From positions 1 through 64,000 of the forward strand of contig NZ_DAISXK010000010.1 in NCBI RefSeq assembly GCF_036825875.1: a stretch of DNA of 64,000 bases. Direction: 5' to 3'. Below, one piece after another: positions 24,966 through 32,484 of this stretch. This stretch comes from Paucihalobacter sp036825875. GTDB taxonomy: Bacteria; Bacteroidota; Bacteroidia; Flavobacteriales; Flavobacteriaceae. The translations under genes and the position numbers were made by a program. The notes under the pieces are model-generated. The model was not told the origin of the DNA and did not search any database. It saw nothing but the letters and a program-made list of their open reading frames with translations. The stretch's first letter is position 1; each line of letters begins with the position of its first letter.

Positions 24966-25118
24966 TTAATCAATGGCGTTTTTTGTAATAAAGTATCTCC
25001 AACCAATAATGGCTAGCTGCCATTTTTTTGCTTTAGAAAGATCTAGTTTTTGTTTGGTAAAACTAGGTAGCAGTAATTTGTTGAGCGAGGCTAAAAATTT
25101 ATAAATTAATTTTGTCAT
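24966..25118 (-). CDS. Conserved 50-aa protein (often labelled 'SsrA-binding protein')
   Basis: Read by hand: MTKLIYKFLASLNKLLLPSF, then TKQKLDLSKAKKWQLAIIGW and RYFITKNAID. It is basic and mostly helical. Very similar short proteins in Flavobacteria carry the label 'SsrA-binding protein' in databases, but at 50 residues it lacks the SmpB beta-barrel, so that name is probably wrong. It ends 36 bases before the carboxypeptidase-like gene and may be its first operon partner. Function unknown. Confidence 0.75.
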   Translation of the reverse strand: MTKLIYKFLASLNKLLLPSFTKQKLDLSKAKKWQLAIIGWRYFITKNAID

Positions 25119-25375
25119 GTTTTATGCTACAAATGGTAGTTGTATTCTCTAAATTACTTCAAATTACAAAATTTCTAATAATTTGAAATAAAAATGTTAA
25201 AGTTGAGGTTTACAATTCTACTTTACAAGCGGTTAGGGATTGCTAACTTTTTTGGTAATGTTTCAAATTAAATTTTAAAATAGCATATTCCTATATTTAC
25301 ACTATTCTAAAGTGTTTTTAAATTTAATTTTAAAAGAGAAAACCATAGGAATATCCCTAAAAATTAAATAAAAGT

Positions 25376-27334
25376 ATGAAGTTATTTTACGCGCTGATTG
25401 CCTCTTTTATTGGCAGTTCCATGTTTGCCCAAATAGTTGTTATTAATGAATTAGATTGCGATACACCAGGTGTGGACGATAAGGAGTTTGTTGAGCTTAA
25501 ATCGGCAACACCAAATTTCCCGTTGGATGGTTTTATTTTAGTGTTTTTTAATGGCTCTGCTTCTGGCGGAAACCGAAGCTATCTTGCATTAGATTTGGCT
25601 GGCTACACCACTGACAGCAATGGTTTGTTGTTAATTGGTAGCACTACTGTTGTTCCTTTTCCGCAGTATATTATTCCGCCTAACGTTATTCAAAATGGCG
25701 AAGACGCTCTGGCCATTTATCAAGCATGCATAGATGATTTTCCTGGTGAAACCCTAGCAACGCAAACCAATTTAATAGATGCTCTTGTGTATGGCACAAA
25801 CGACCCAATAGCAACAGGATTGTTAGAATTATTAGGTGTGAACGAACAAATAAACGAAGGACCTAATAATAACACAAATTCAATTCAGCGTTTTGTTGAC
25901 GGTGAAGGCAATGTGTTTTACGAAGCAACCACACCAACGCCAAGACAAAATAACGATGGCAGCGGTATTATTTTCAACGGTATCACTATTTCCGTGCCAC
26001 AAGAGATGTACAATGAAGGAGATGTGTTTGATATCACATTCACAGCCGATTTTGTGGTAAGTGAAGATTTTACATTTACCATTAGTTTGAATAACGATGG
26101 ATTTAATGAAGAAGATTTTACAGGAGATACGACTTTAACTATTCCAAATGGGGAAAGTGCCGTTTCTACTACTATTAACATCATTGACGACGATTTTGAC
26201 GAAGGCGACGAAGTCATGAAAATAAGAATTCTCAACCTTGAAGAGCCTTATATAAAAAATAATAGCGTTGTTGAAGTACGGATCGTCGACAATGATTTTG
26301 TCATGGCACCTTGGGGAACGCCCATCAATCCAACTTATGGCATAGTTGAAAGTACACGGCCAGATGGTTATTACAATTCATTAAATGGTTTAGCAGGCGA
26401 TGATTTAAAGCAAGCCTTACAAAATATTATTGCCGATCAAAACAAGGTTAGGATACATAGCTATGCCGATGTTATAGATATACTTAAAGCCGCCGATCAA
26501 AATCCACTAAACAGCAATCAAGTTTGGTTAGTGTACAGAGAAGAAGGCAAACCAAAACTTGATTTTCAAACAGGTTCTAGCGGTGTTGGAAAATGGAATA
26601 GAGAACACACCTATCCAAGATCGCGTGGTGGTTTTAATAGCATTGATGATGATGATATTGCCGATGGTATAGATTTTTTCTGGATAACCAATGCAGATTC
26701 CTTGAGACACGGTAACTCCGATGCACATGCTTTAAGAGCCGTAGATGCTTCTGAAAATAGCAGTCGCGGCAATCAGCATTACGGTCAATACAATGGTCCA
26801 GCTGGGACTCTAGGTGGATTTAAAGGTGATGTTGCGAGAGGTGTACTTTACATGGATATTAGATTTAATGGTCTATCTGTTGTAGATGGGTTTCCTAATG
26901 TTACTGGGCAGTTGGGTGATTTACAAACCATTCTTACTTGGCACAGAAATGATGCACCCGACGATTTTGAAATGAATCGCAACAACGTGGTGTACGAATG
27001 GCAACATAACCGAAATCCTTTTATTGATTTACCTGATTTGGTTGAATATATTTGGGGCAATATGGTTGGTGAAGTTTGGGATCAAGAGTTGAGTATCACA
27101 GACTCTGCTTTAAATCAGCTAAAAGTTTATCCAAATCCCGCTAAGAATTATCTGCAATTTACAGGGGTTAATAACCCTATGGATGTTACAATTCTTACCA
27201 TGGAAGGAAGACAATTGCAATCGCAGCGTATTTATAATGATGTAATTATGGATATAAATCTTTCTTCAGGAATGTATTTGCTTAATATCACCAGCGAAGG
27301 TCAAACAGCAATTAGGAAAATTTTGGTGCAATAA
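25376..27334 (+). CDS. T9SS-secreted endonuclease I family protein with lamin-tail domain
   Basis: A 652-residue secreted nuclease. A signal peptide (MKLFYALIASFIGSSMFAQI) is followed by a lamin-tail domain (about 20-190, VVINELDCDTPGVDDKEFVE) and a Calx-beta-like stretch (about 200-300, rich in DDDFDEGDE). The endonuclease I (EndA/NucM) catalytic domain spans about 320-570, with WNREHTYPRSRGG (catalytic His near 409) and GNSDAHALRAVD. The end is a type A T9SS sorting domain (LKVYPNPAKNYLQF, to the C-terminus). It probably digests extracellular DNA, as a nutrient source or in biofilm. Confidence 0.9.
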   Translation: MKLFYALIASFIGSSMFAQIVVINELDCDTPGVDDKEFVELKSATPNFPLDGFILVFFNGSASGGNRSYLALDLAGYTTDSNGLLLIGSTTVVPFPQYIIPPNVIQNGEDALAIYQACIDDFPGETLATQTNLIDALVYGTNDPIATGLLELLGVNEQINEGPNNNTNSIQRFVDGEGNVFYEATTPTPRQNNDGSGIIFNGITISVPQEMYNEGDVFDITFTADFVVSEDFTFTISLNNDGFNEEDFTGDTTLTIPNGESAVSTTINIIDDDFDEGDEVMKIRILNLEEPYIKNNSVVEVRIVDNDFVMAPWGTPINPTYGIVESTRPDGYYNSLNGLAGDDLKQALQNIIADQNKVRIHSYADVIDILKAADQNPLNSNQVWLVYREEGKPKLDFQTGSSGVGKWNREHTYPRSRGGFNSIDDDDIADGIDFFWITNADSLRHGNSDAHALRAVDASENSSRGNQHYGQYNGPAGTLGGFKGDVARGVLYMDIRFNGLSVVDGFPNVTGQLGDLQTILTWHRNDAPDDFEMNRNNVVYEWQHNRNPFIDLPDLVEYIWGNMVGEVWDQELSITDSALNQLKVYPNPAKNYLQFTGVNNPMDVTILTMEGRQLQSQRIYNDVIMDINLSSGMYLLNITSEGQTAIRKILVQ

Positions 27335-27335
27335 A

Positions 27336-27369
27336 AAACACCCTAATTCAATTATAAATTAAGGTGTTT
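27336..27369. terminator. Terminator between convergent genes
   Basis: AAACACC pairs with GGTGTTT, with further partial pairing of the intervening TAATT/AATTA. On the minus strand a six-T run follows, so it fits the BlaR1-like gene best; it may also stop the nuclease transcript. Confidence 0.68.
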
Positions 27370-27390
27370 CTGATATTTAGATTTGTGCTT

Positions 27391-29640
27391 TTATTCAGTT
27401 AATTTGGAAATTTTTAGCTTGCCATTACTTAAGCCATACTCCATAACAACGGCACCGTTTTTTTCTGAAAAGGTATCTTCTATCTCTTGACCGTCATCAT
27501 TTTGAAGCCTTACTTTAATATTGGTTATATTATTATTCTTGTTGCGCTTAAGTTTTGAATAGCTCATGGTTACACCAAATTCTTTAAATTTTTTAATTTG
27601 AAGTTTTAATTCTTCATCTGTGGTTTCTTTATAAATATAATTGGTAATACCATTTTTTGATTTGTCTGAGTCGTCATTATATTGATAAGAAGCGCCATTT
27701 AACTCATAATTCGTAACTGTGTTTTTTGGTTTTAGTGCTAGATGATTTGATAATGCGTTGGTTTTTAATATTATTATTTCTTTTTTATCGGGATAACCTA
27801 ATTTAGAAAGTATTTTAGAGTCTTTTATCACCTCAATAGATTGAATATCATCTGCATTAATTTTATCAAATTCCGCCCTGCTAATTCGGCTTCCATTTTG
27901 GGTGATGACGATAGTGTCGTATTTTGTAATGTAATAATGCATTTTCAGGTTGGATAATGAAGCGTCAATATCATCAAATTGTATATTAGATAGTAATTTA
28001 GATTTCATTAATTCCTCATAAAACATAAATGATTTTGTAGGATCTGTTTCATATTTTGGTTTGGACTCTATTTTGGAAACTCCTACAGGATTAATAGAAT
28101 ATTTTTTTTGACTTTTAAGTACAATCTGGATAACGCCATCTTTGTCTGCGTGATTTAATTTTTTAAGTTCTTTTTTATCTTTTATGACAGTCATGCTTTC
28201 AATATTATCAGGTAGAATATTTTTCAGTGCTTCTGTACCCACTTGTTTGTTATTGATATAGACAACAATATCGGTATTTGTGAAAATGTTGTTATTTTTT
28301 GCACTTGAAGCATTTATGTAAGTTATACTGTCATTTTTATCAATTATTGTTAAAGCATTACTTATTAATTTAATTGATTTCGTACTATCTATTTCAAATC
28401 TTATAGAATCGCCTAAGATTTCACTTTTGTTAATCGTTTCTGAAATAAATTTTAAAGAATTAGTTGAACTGTGATTTTTTATGCTTCCAACCCCAAAACT
28501 GCCATCGGATGCATTCATTTCAAAATAGAACGGAGCGATTCCGTTTGAGTTTACCATATTATAATTTGCTGTGCCATTTTCAGTGTCAAAATCAACATCA
28601 ATTTCAGTAATCTCATCTTCATTATTTCGGCTTATCTTTTTAATAATCATTAAAATGTCGTTTTTCTTTAAATCTCCTTTAATAGATTCTAAAGTTGGAT
28701 CACTCATGTCCTTGGTGAAAATAATTTTAATGTCTTTAGCGTTGCTAGTGGTATCGTTTACAGGATACTCAACTTCTAAAGGCACATAAACGTCTTTGGT
28801 GTTCATACTGAGTAAAAACGCTGCTAAAACTGGAATAATCAATATGAATTGAATTTTAAAAATTTGTTTTGATTTTGGTTTGTGTAACATAACGATTCGT
28901 TTTTTGATGGTGGAATTATAAAATGTAGTGGTAAATGCCAGCTCTTGATTAGGGATGCTGGTTTTAAGAAGGAGTTTTTGATACAGATGTTGATTCGCGC
29001 CCTGGTCATAAACTTTTTGATCGGCTATAAACTCTAAATTTTGCTGCAATTCTTTTTTGTAGAACCAAGCTATTGGATTGTACCAAAACACAATAGCGTA
29101 TAGTTGCGAAAGCATCATGTCTATAGAATGATACTCTTTTACGTGAATAATTTCATGTTGTAATACCAAGTCAAGTTCTTTAGTACTGAATTGTTTTGGG
29201 TTGATAACAATCCAATTAAAAAACGAAAAAGGCGCAGTATTTTGTGCACTCAATACGAGTTTATGGGCTTTCTTTTGTACTGTTTTACTTTTTGAAATTA
29301 AATTAAAAAGTGATTTTATGTTTAAAAGTAGTTTAATAAAGAAAGCTACCATGCCAGTGATATAAGCATAAAAAAGCCAATAGATATAGTTAAATGATTT
29401 CGGTGAATCGCTAACAGTTGCCTCAGCAAGTAGCAAATTAATATTTGCATTGGTGTGAAATGTAACGGGTTCGTAATAGATATAATTGGAAATTGTAACC
29501 AACGGAATTAAAACTGAAATCGCCAATCCCGCTAACAAAAACCACCTGTTTGCATTATAAAAGGTGTGACGCTTTAAGATCAATTGATAAAACAAATAGA
29601 ATAGGAGCAGAACGAGATTTGCTTTTAAAATATAGTCCAT
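27391..29640 (-). CDS. BlaR1/MecR1-type M56 peptidase, membrane sensor
   Basis: A 749-residue integral membrane metalloprotease. About four helices are visible in residues 1-300 (e.g. 5-22, 33-50, 87-108 and 263-282), with the zinc motif HEIIH at 162-166 within LVLQHEIIHVKEYHSIDMM. The large C-terminal part outside the membrane has no penicillin-binding domain. It contains two repeats resembling the TonB-receptor plug motif (IESMTVIKDKKELKKLNHAD and IQSIEVIKDSKILSKLGYPD). It is encoded 2 bases after the BlaI-like repressor, which it presumably inactivates on sensing a signal. The inducer is unknown. Confidence 0.9.
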   Translation of the reverse strand: MDYILKANLVLLLFYLFYQLILKRHTFYNANRWFLLAGLAISVLIPLVTISNYIYYEPVTFHTNANINLLLAEATVSDSPKSFNYIYWLFYAYITGMVAFFIKLLLNIKSLFNLISKSKTVQKKAHKLVLSAQNTAPFSFFNWIVINPKQFSTKELDLVLQHEIIHVKEYHSIDMMLSQLYAIVFWYNPIAWFYKKELQQNLEFIADQKVYDQGANQHLYQKLLLKTSIPNQELAFTTTFYNSTIKKRIVMLHKPKSKQIFKIQFILIIPVLAAFLLSMNTKDVYVPLEVEYPVNDTTSNAKDIKIIFTKDMSDPTLESIKGDLKKNDILMIIKKISRNNEDEITEIDVDFDTENGTANYNMVNSNGIAPFYFEMNASDGSFGVGSIKNHSSTNSLKFISETINKSEILGDSIRFEIDSTKSIKLISNALTIIDKNDSITYINASSAKNNNIFTNTDIVVYINNKQVGTEALKNILPDNIESMTVIKDKKELKKLNHADKDGVIQIVLKSQKKYSINPVGVSKIESKPKYETDPTKSFMFYEELMKSKLLSNIQFDDIDASLSNLKMHYYITKYDTIVITQNGSRISRAEFDKINADDIQSIEVIKDSKILSKLGYPDKKEIIILKTNALSNHLALKPKNTVTNYELNGASYQYNDDSDKSKNGITNYIYKETTDEELKLQIKKFKEFGVTMSYSKLKRNKNNNITNIKVRLQNDDGQEIEDTFSEKNGAVVMEYGLSNGKLKISKLTE

Positions 29641-29642
29641 AA

Positions 29643-30002
29643 TTATTGCTTTTTCTCAATTAAAGCAATGATTTCTCTTAGCTCATCAGCGCTAATTTTT
29701 TCTTCCTTAGCAAAAAATGACACCACATTTTTATAAGAGCTATTAAAATAATTTTCAATAGCTGTATTCATAAAACGTTTTTTATACGCTTCTTTTTCTA
29801 CCAAAGGATAGTATTGGTGTGTTTTGCCATAAGCGTTGTGACCTACATATCCTTTGTCTTCCAAATTTCTAATAATGGTTGAGAGCGTGTTATAATGTGG
29901 CTTATCTTCTTTAATTTCAAATAGCACATCTTTAACAAAGGCCTTTTGAAGGCGCCATAAAATGTGCATAATTTCTTCTTCTTTATTGGTTAGTTTTTGC
30001 AC
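29643..30002 (-). CDS. BlaI/MecI/CopY family transcriptional repressor
   Basis: A 119-residue winged-helix repressor. The start is a GTG at 30002 giving MQKLTNKEEEIMHILWRLQK, which matches the family N-terminus; no ATG fits. KPHYNTLSTIIRNLEDKGYV is the recognition-helix segment, and the C-terminal helices (70-119) form the dimer. BlaI-type repressors are cleaved or released through a BlaR1 protease, encoded here directly downstream. Three evenly spaced palindromes lie just upstream of its start, so autoregulation is very likely. Confidence 0.92.
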   Translation of the reverse strand: MQKLTNKEEEIMHILWRLQKAFVKDVLFEIKEDKPHYNTLSTIIRNLEDKGYVGHNAYGKTHQYYPLVEKEAYKKRFMNTAIENYFNSSYKNVVSFFAKEEKISADELREIIALIEKKQ

Positions 30003-30021
30003 GATATCAATTATTTAATTA

Positions 30022-30086
30022 CAAATTAACAACTAAAAAAGCAGTTATACAACTAAAAAAATAGTTAATTAACTTAAAAAGCAGTT
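30022..30086 (-). promoter_or_regulatory. Triple BlaI-type operator overlapping the blaI promoter
   Basis: Three copies of the palindrome AACT-N8-AGTT lie at 30031-30046, 30051-30066 and 30071-30086, exactly 20 bases apart (about two helical turns). All three spacers are A-rich. The probable promoter reads towards blaI: a TTG in the -33 region, about 20 bases, then TTAATTTG at 30029-30022. The operators thus cover the promoter. BlaI repressors bind such dyads as dimers; assignment to this repressor is inferred from position. Confidence 0.72.
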
Positions 30087-30162
30087 TACAAAAAAACTAG
30101 TGGCTCATTCTGTAATGCATTTTGATATCTTATCTTCGCGGATGAAATTTAGAAATTGAAGT

Positions 30163-31113
30163 ATGAGTATCGTATTAGTTTTAGTCGGTTTGGCATTATT
30201 AGTAGTAGGAGGCGAGTTTTTGGTGCGTTCGTCGGTAGCCATGTCTTTTAAATTTAAAATATCTAAGTTGGTAATTGGGATGACGGTGGTGTCGTTTGCG
30301 ACCTCAGCACCAGAATTACTGGTAAGTTTACAAGCCGCTTTGGATGGAAATTCTGATATCGCTCTGGGAAATGTCATCGGTTCAAATATTGCCAATATTG
30401 GATTGGTGTTGGGTATTACTGCTATAATTTCTCCTATTGTGGTTGATAGAAGCTTTTATAGACTTAACTGGCCGATGATGATGATGGTCTCAATTGCTTT
30501 GTATTATTTTTTAAAAAACGATAATGTTTTAAGTTTTGTTGAAGGATTAATTCTATTTACTTCATTGTTGATTTTTTTAGTAATTTTAATAAGGTCTGCG
30601 GCCCGTAACCGTATTGCTAATGTGGAAGAATTAGATGATTCGCTTCAATTGGTTTCTAATTTCAAAATTATATTATGGCTTATTATTGGAGGATCGGCCT
30701 TGTATTTTGGGTCAGAATGGTTGGTAGATGGAGCACAACAACTAGCTAAATCAGTTGGTGTGAGCGATTATGCAATTTCGGTTACAGTGATTGCCATTGG
30801 TACCTCAGTACCAGAATTAGCAGCGTCGGTAATTGCGGCTCTCAAGCAAGAAAAAGCCATTTCTTTAGGAAATCTTATCGGTTCTAACATTTTTAATATT
30901 GCTTCGGTGCTCGGTTTAACGGCGATGATAAAGCCAATTGTGGTAAACCCTAACACTCCAGAAATTTTATCGACTAATATTTTTTGGATGATTGGATTTT
31001 CAGCAGTTTTGTTGCCCATGTTGTTCATTCTTAAGAAATATCAAATTTCCAGAATAAAAGGAGCAGCATTGATGTTAGGTTATGCTGTATTTATGGTTTT
31101 GATTTTTAGGTAA
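30163..31113 (+). CDS. Calcium/sodium antiporter (CaCA family)
   Basis: A 316-residue membrane exchanger with about ten helices. The two inverted alpha repeats are clear: GMTVVSFATSAPELLVSLQA with ALGNVIGSNIANIGLVLG (about residues 40-90), and VTVIAIGTSVPELAASVIAA with SLGNLIGSNIFNIASVLG (about 205-255). The acidic Glu in each APEL/PELA motif binds the cation. It most likely exports Ca2+ in exchange for Na+ (YrbG-like). It is divergent from the blaI operator region, so the same sites might influence it, though its own promoter is not clear. Confidence 0.92.
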   Translation: MSIVLVLVGLALLVVGGEFLVRSSVAMSFKFKISKLVIGMTVVSFATSAPELLVSLQAALDGNSDIALGNVIGSNIANIGLVLGITAIISPIVVDRSFYRLNWPMMMMVSIALYYFLKNDNVLSFVEGLILFTSLLIFLVILIRSAARNRIANVEELDDSLQLVSNFKIILWLIIGGSALYFGSEWLVDGAQQLAKSVGVSDYAISVTVIAIGTSVPELAASVIAALKQEKAISLGNLIGSNIFNIASVLGLTAMIKPIVVNPNTPEILSTNIFWMIGFSAVLLPMLFILKKYQISRIKGAALMLGYAVFMVLIFR

Positions 31114-31181
31114 GCTTCGCAAAAAAAATGACGCCCTCTAAAGGACGCCAAATCAATCAACTTAAAGAATACAATTTTAAT

Positions 31182-32204
31182 TTAAACTACTGCGGATTTA
31201 ACAGTTTTAATTATTCTGCCCGCTATTTTATAAGGATCACCATTTGAAGCTGGTCTTCTGTCTTCCAACCAACCTTTCCAGTTTCTTTCAACAGTAGCAA
31301 TAGGTATACGAATTGAGGCGCCTCTGTCAGAAACACCATAACTAAAGTCTGTAATGGAGGCAGTTTCATGTAATCCAGTCAAACGCTGATCATTAAATTC
31401 TCCGTAAACTTCTATATGTTCTTTAACTACAGGTCTGAACGCTTCACATATTTTTTCGTAGGTCGCACGGTCGCCACAACTTCTCAAAACTGAGTTTGAA
31501 AAATTAGCATGCATACCGGAGCCGTTCCAATCCATATCTTTACCTAAAGGTTTTGGATGGTATTCAATGTAATAGCCATATTTTTCGGTAAGTCGGTCTA
31601 ATAAATAGCGTGCTACCCACATTTCATCACCAGCTTTTTTAGCACCTTTAGCGAACAATTGAAATTCCCATTGTCCACAAGCTACTTCTTGGTTGATGCC
31701 TTCAAAATTTAAGCCTGCTTCAATACACAAATCCGCATGTTTTTCGACGAGTTCTCTTCCATGAGTATTCAATCCACCAACGGAGCAGTAGTACATTCCT
31801 TGCGGTTTTGGATAGCCACCTCTAGGGAAACCGAGAGGTAATTCTGTAGCTGTATCCATGATAAAATACTCTTGCTCAAAACCGAACCAGAAATCATTAT
31901 CATCGTCATCAATCGTAGCTCTACCATTAGAAACATGCGGCGTTCCATCTGGATTTAATACCTCGTTCATTACTAAGTAGCCATTAATGCGCTCAGGATC
32001 TGGGTAAATCGCCACAGGCTTTAAAATACAGTCTGATGAACCACCTTCAGCCTGCTTGGTAGAAGAACCATCAAAAGACCAATTGCCAATTTCTTCAAGT
32101 GTTCCTTTAAAATTTTCGTGCTCTTCAACTTTGGTTTTACTTCTCATATTTTGGGTTGGGAAGTAACCATCAAGCCAAATATATTCTAATTTAATCTTTG
32201 CCAT
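31182..32204 (-). CDS. Glutamine synthetase, type II-like (GSII)
   Basis: A 340-residue glutamine synthetase (ammonia + glutamate to glutamine) of the short, eukaryote-like form. The start chosen is ATG 32204, giving MAKIKLEYIWLDGYFPTQNM; an upstream non-conserved extension is rejected. Visible are the beta-grasp region, DDNDFWFGFEQEYFIMD with the metal-binding Glu residues, the ATP/glutamate region NGSGMHANFSNS, and TGLHETASITDFSYGVSDRG. It is divergent from the GSIII gene across a 280-base spacer, giving the organism two isoenzymes. Confidence 0.93.
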   Translation of the reverse strand: MAKIKLEYIWLDGYFPTQNMRSKTKVEEHENFKGTLEEIGNWSFDGSSTKQAEGGSSDCILKPVAIYPDPERINGYLVMNEVLNPDGTPHVSNGRATIDDDDNDFWFGFEQEYFIMDTATELPLGFPRGGYPKPQGMYYCSVGGLNTHGRELVEKHADLCIEAGLNFEGINQEVACGQWEFQLFAKGAKKAGDEMWVARYLLDRLTEKYGYYIEYHPKPLGKDMDWNGSGMHANFSNSVLRSCGDRATYEKICEAFRPVVKEHIEVYGEFNDQRLTGLHETASITDFSYGVSDRGASIRIPIATVERNWKGWLEDRRPASNGDPYKIAGRIIKTVKSAVV

Positions 32205-32243
32205 ATTGAATAATTTAAGGGTGTTGATATTAGTTATTCGGAG

Positions 32244-32272
32244 CAAATATAAATTTTTATCATTTCATCAAA
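32244..32272 (-). promoter_or_regulatory. Promoter of the GSII gene
   Basis: On the minus strand TTTG (32272-32269), 17 bases, then TATATTTG (32251-32244). Both boxes match the consensus. The predicted leader is about 35 bases. Confidence 0.68.
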
Positions 32273-32280
32273 AATTTATA

Positions 32281-32360
32281 GGGTTATTTTGTTGAAAGCA
32301 ATTAATATTTTTATTGCTACCATATTTTTTATGGGGTTGTTTTGTGAAAACTATAATATT
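32281..32360. repeat. Imperfect direct repeat and dyad between the two glutamine synthetase genes
   Basis: GGGTTATTTTGTTGAAA (32281) recurs as GGGTTGTTTTGTGAAAA (32334), 53 bases away, each followed by a related AATATTTTT segment. Within the first copy the inverted repeat AGCAAT (32297-32302) and ATTGCT (32313-32318) is separated by ten bases. The position between divergent promoters suggests binding sites for a nitrogen-responsive regulator. Confidence 0.5.
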
Positions 32361-32400
32361 TTTGTCTATAAATGAAAAATTGTTAATAATTTGATGTTGG

Positions 32401-32436
32401 TTTGTCAATAAAGAACACTTCGATTACATACTTTTG
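32401..32436 (+). promoter_or_regulatory. Probable promoter of the GSIII gene
   Basis: TACTTTTG (32429-32436) matches TAnnTTTG. The nearest TTTG is at 32401-32404, a long 24-base spacing, suggesting a weak or activator-dependent promoter. The start codon is at 32485. Confidence 0.5.
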
Positions 32437-32484
32437 CAAACGTTAAATCACCGTCACATTTAATTATATTAAAACAAACAACCT

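Noticed and set aside
30031..30086. Short regularly spaced repeats as a possible CRISPR array
   Set aside because: Units are only 16 bases with 4-base gaps and internal dyad symmetry; they fit repressor operators, and no cas genes are present.
31127..31155. GC-richer segment after the antiporter gene as a terminator
   Set aside because: The GACGCC motif occurs as a direct, not inverted, repeat (31129 and 31144), so no stable stem is formed.
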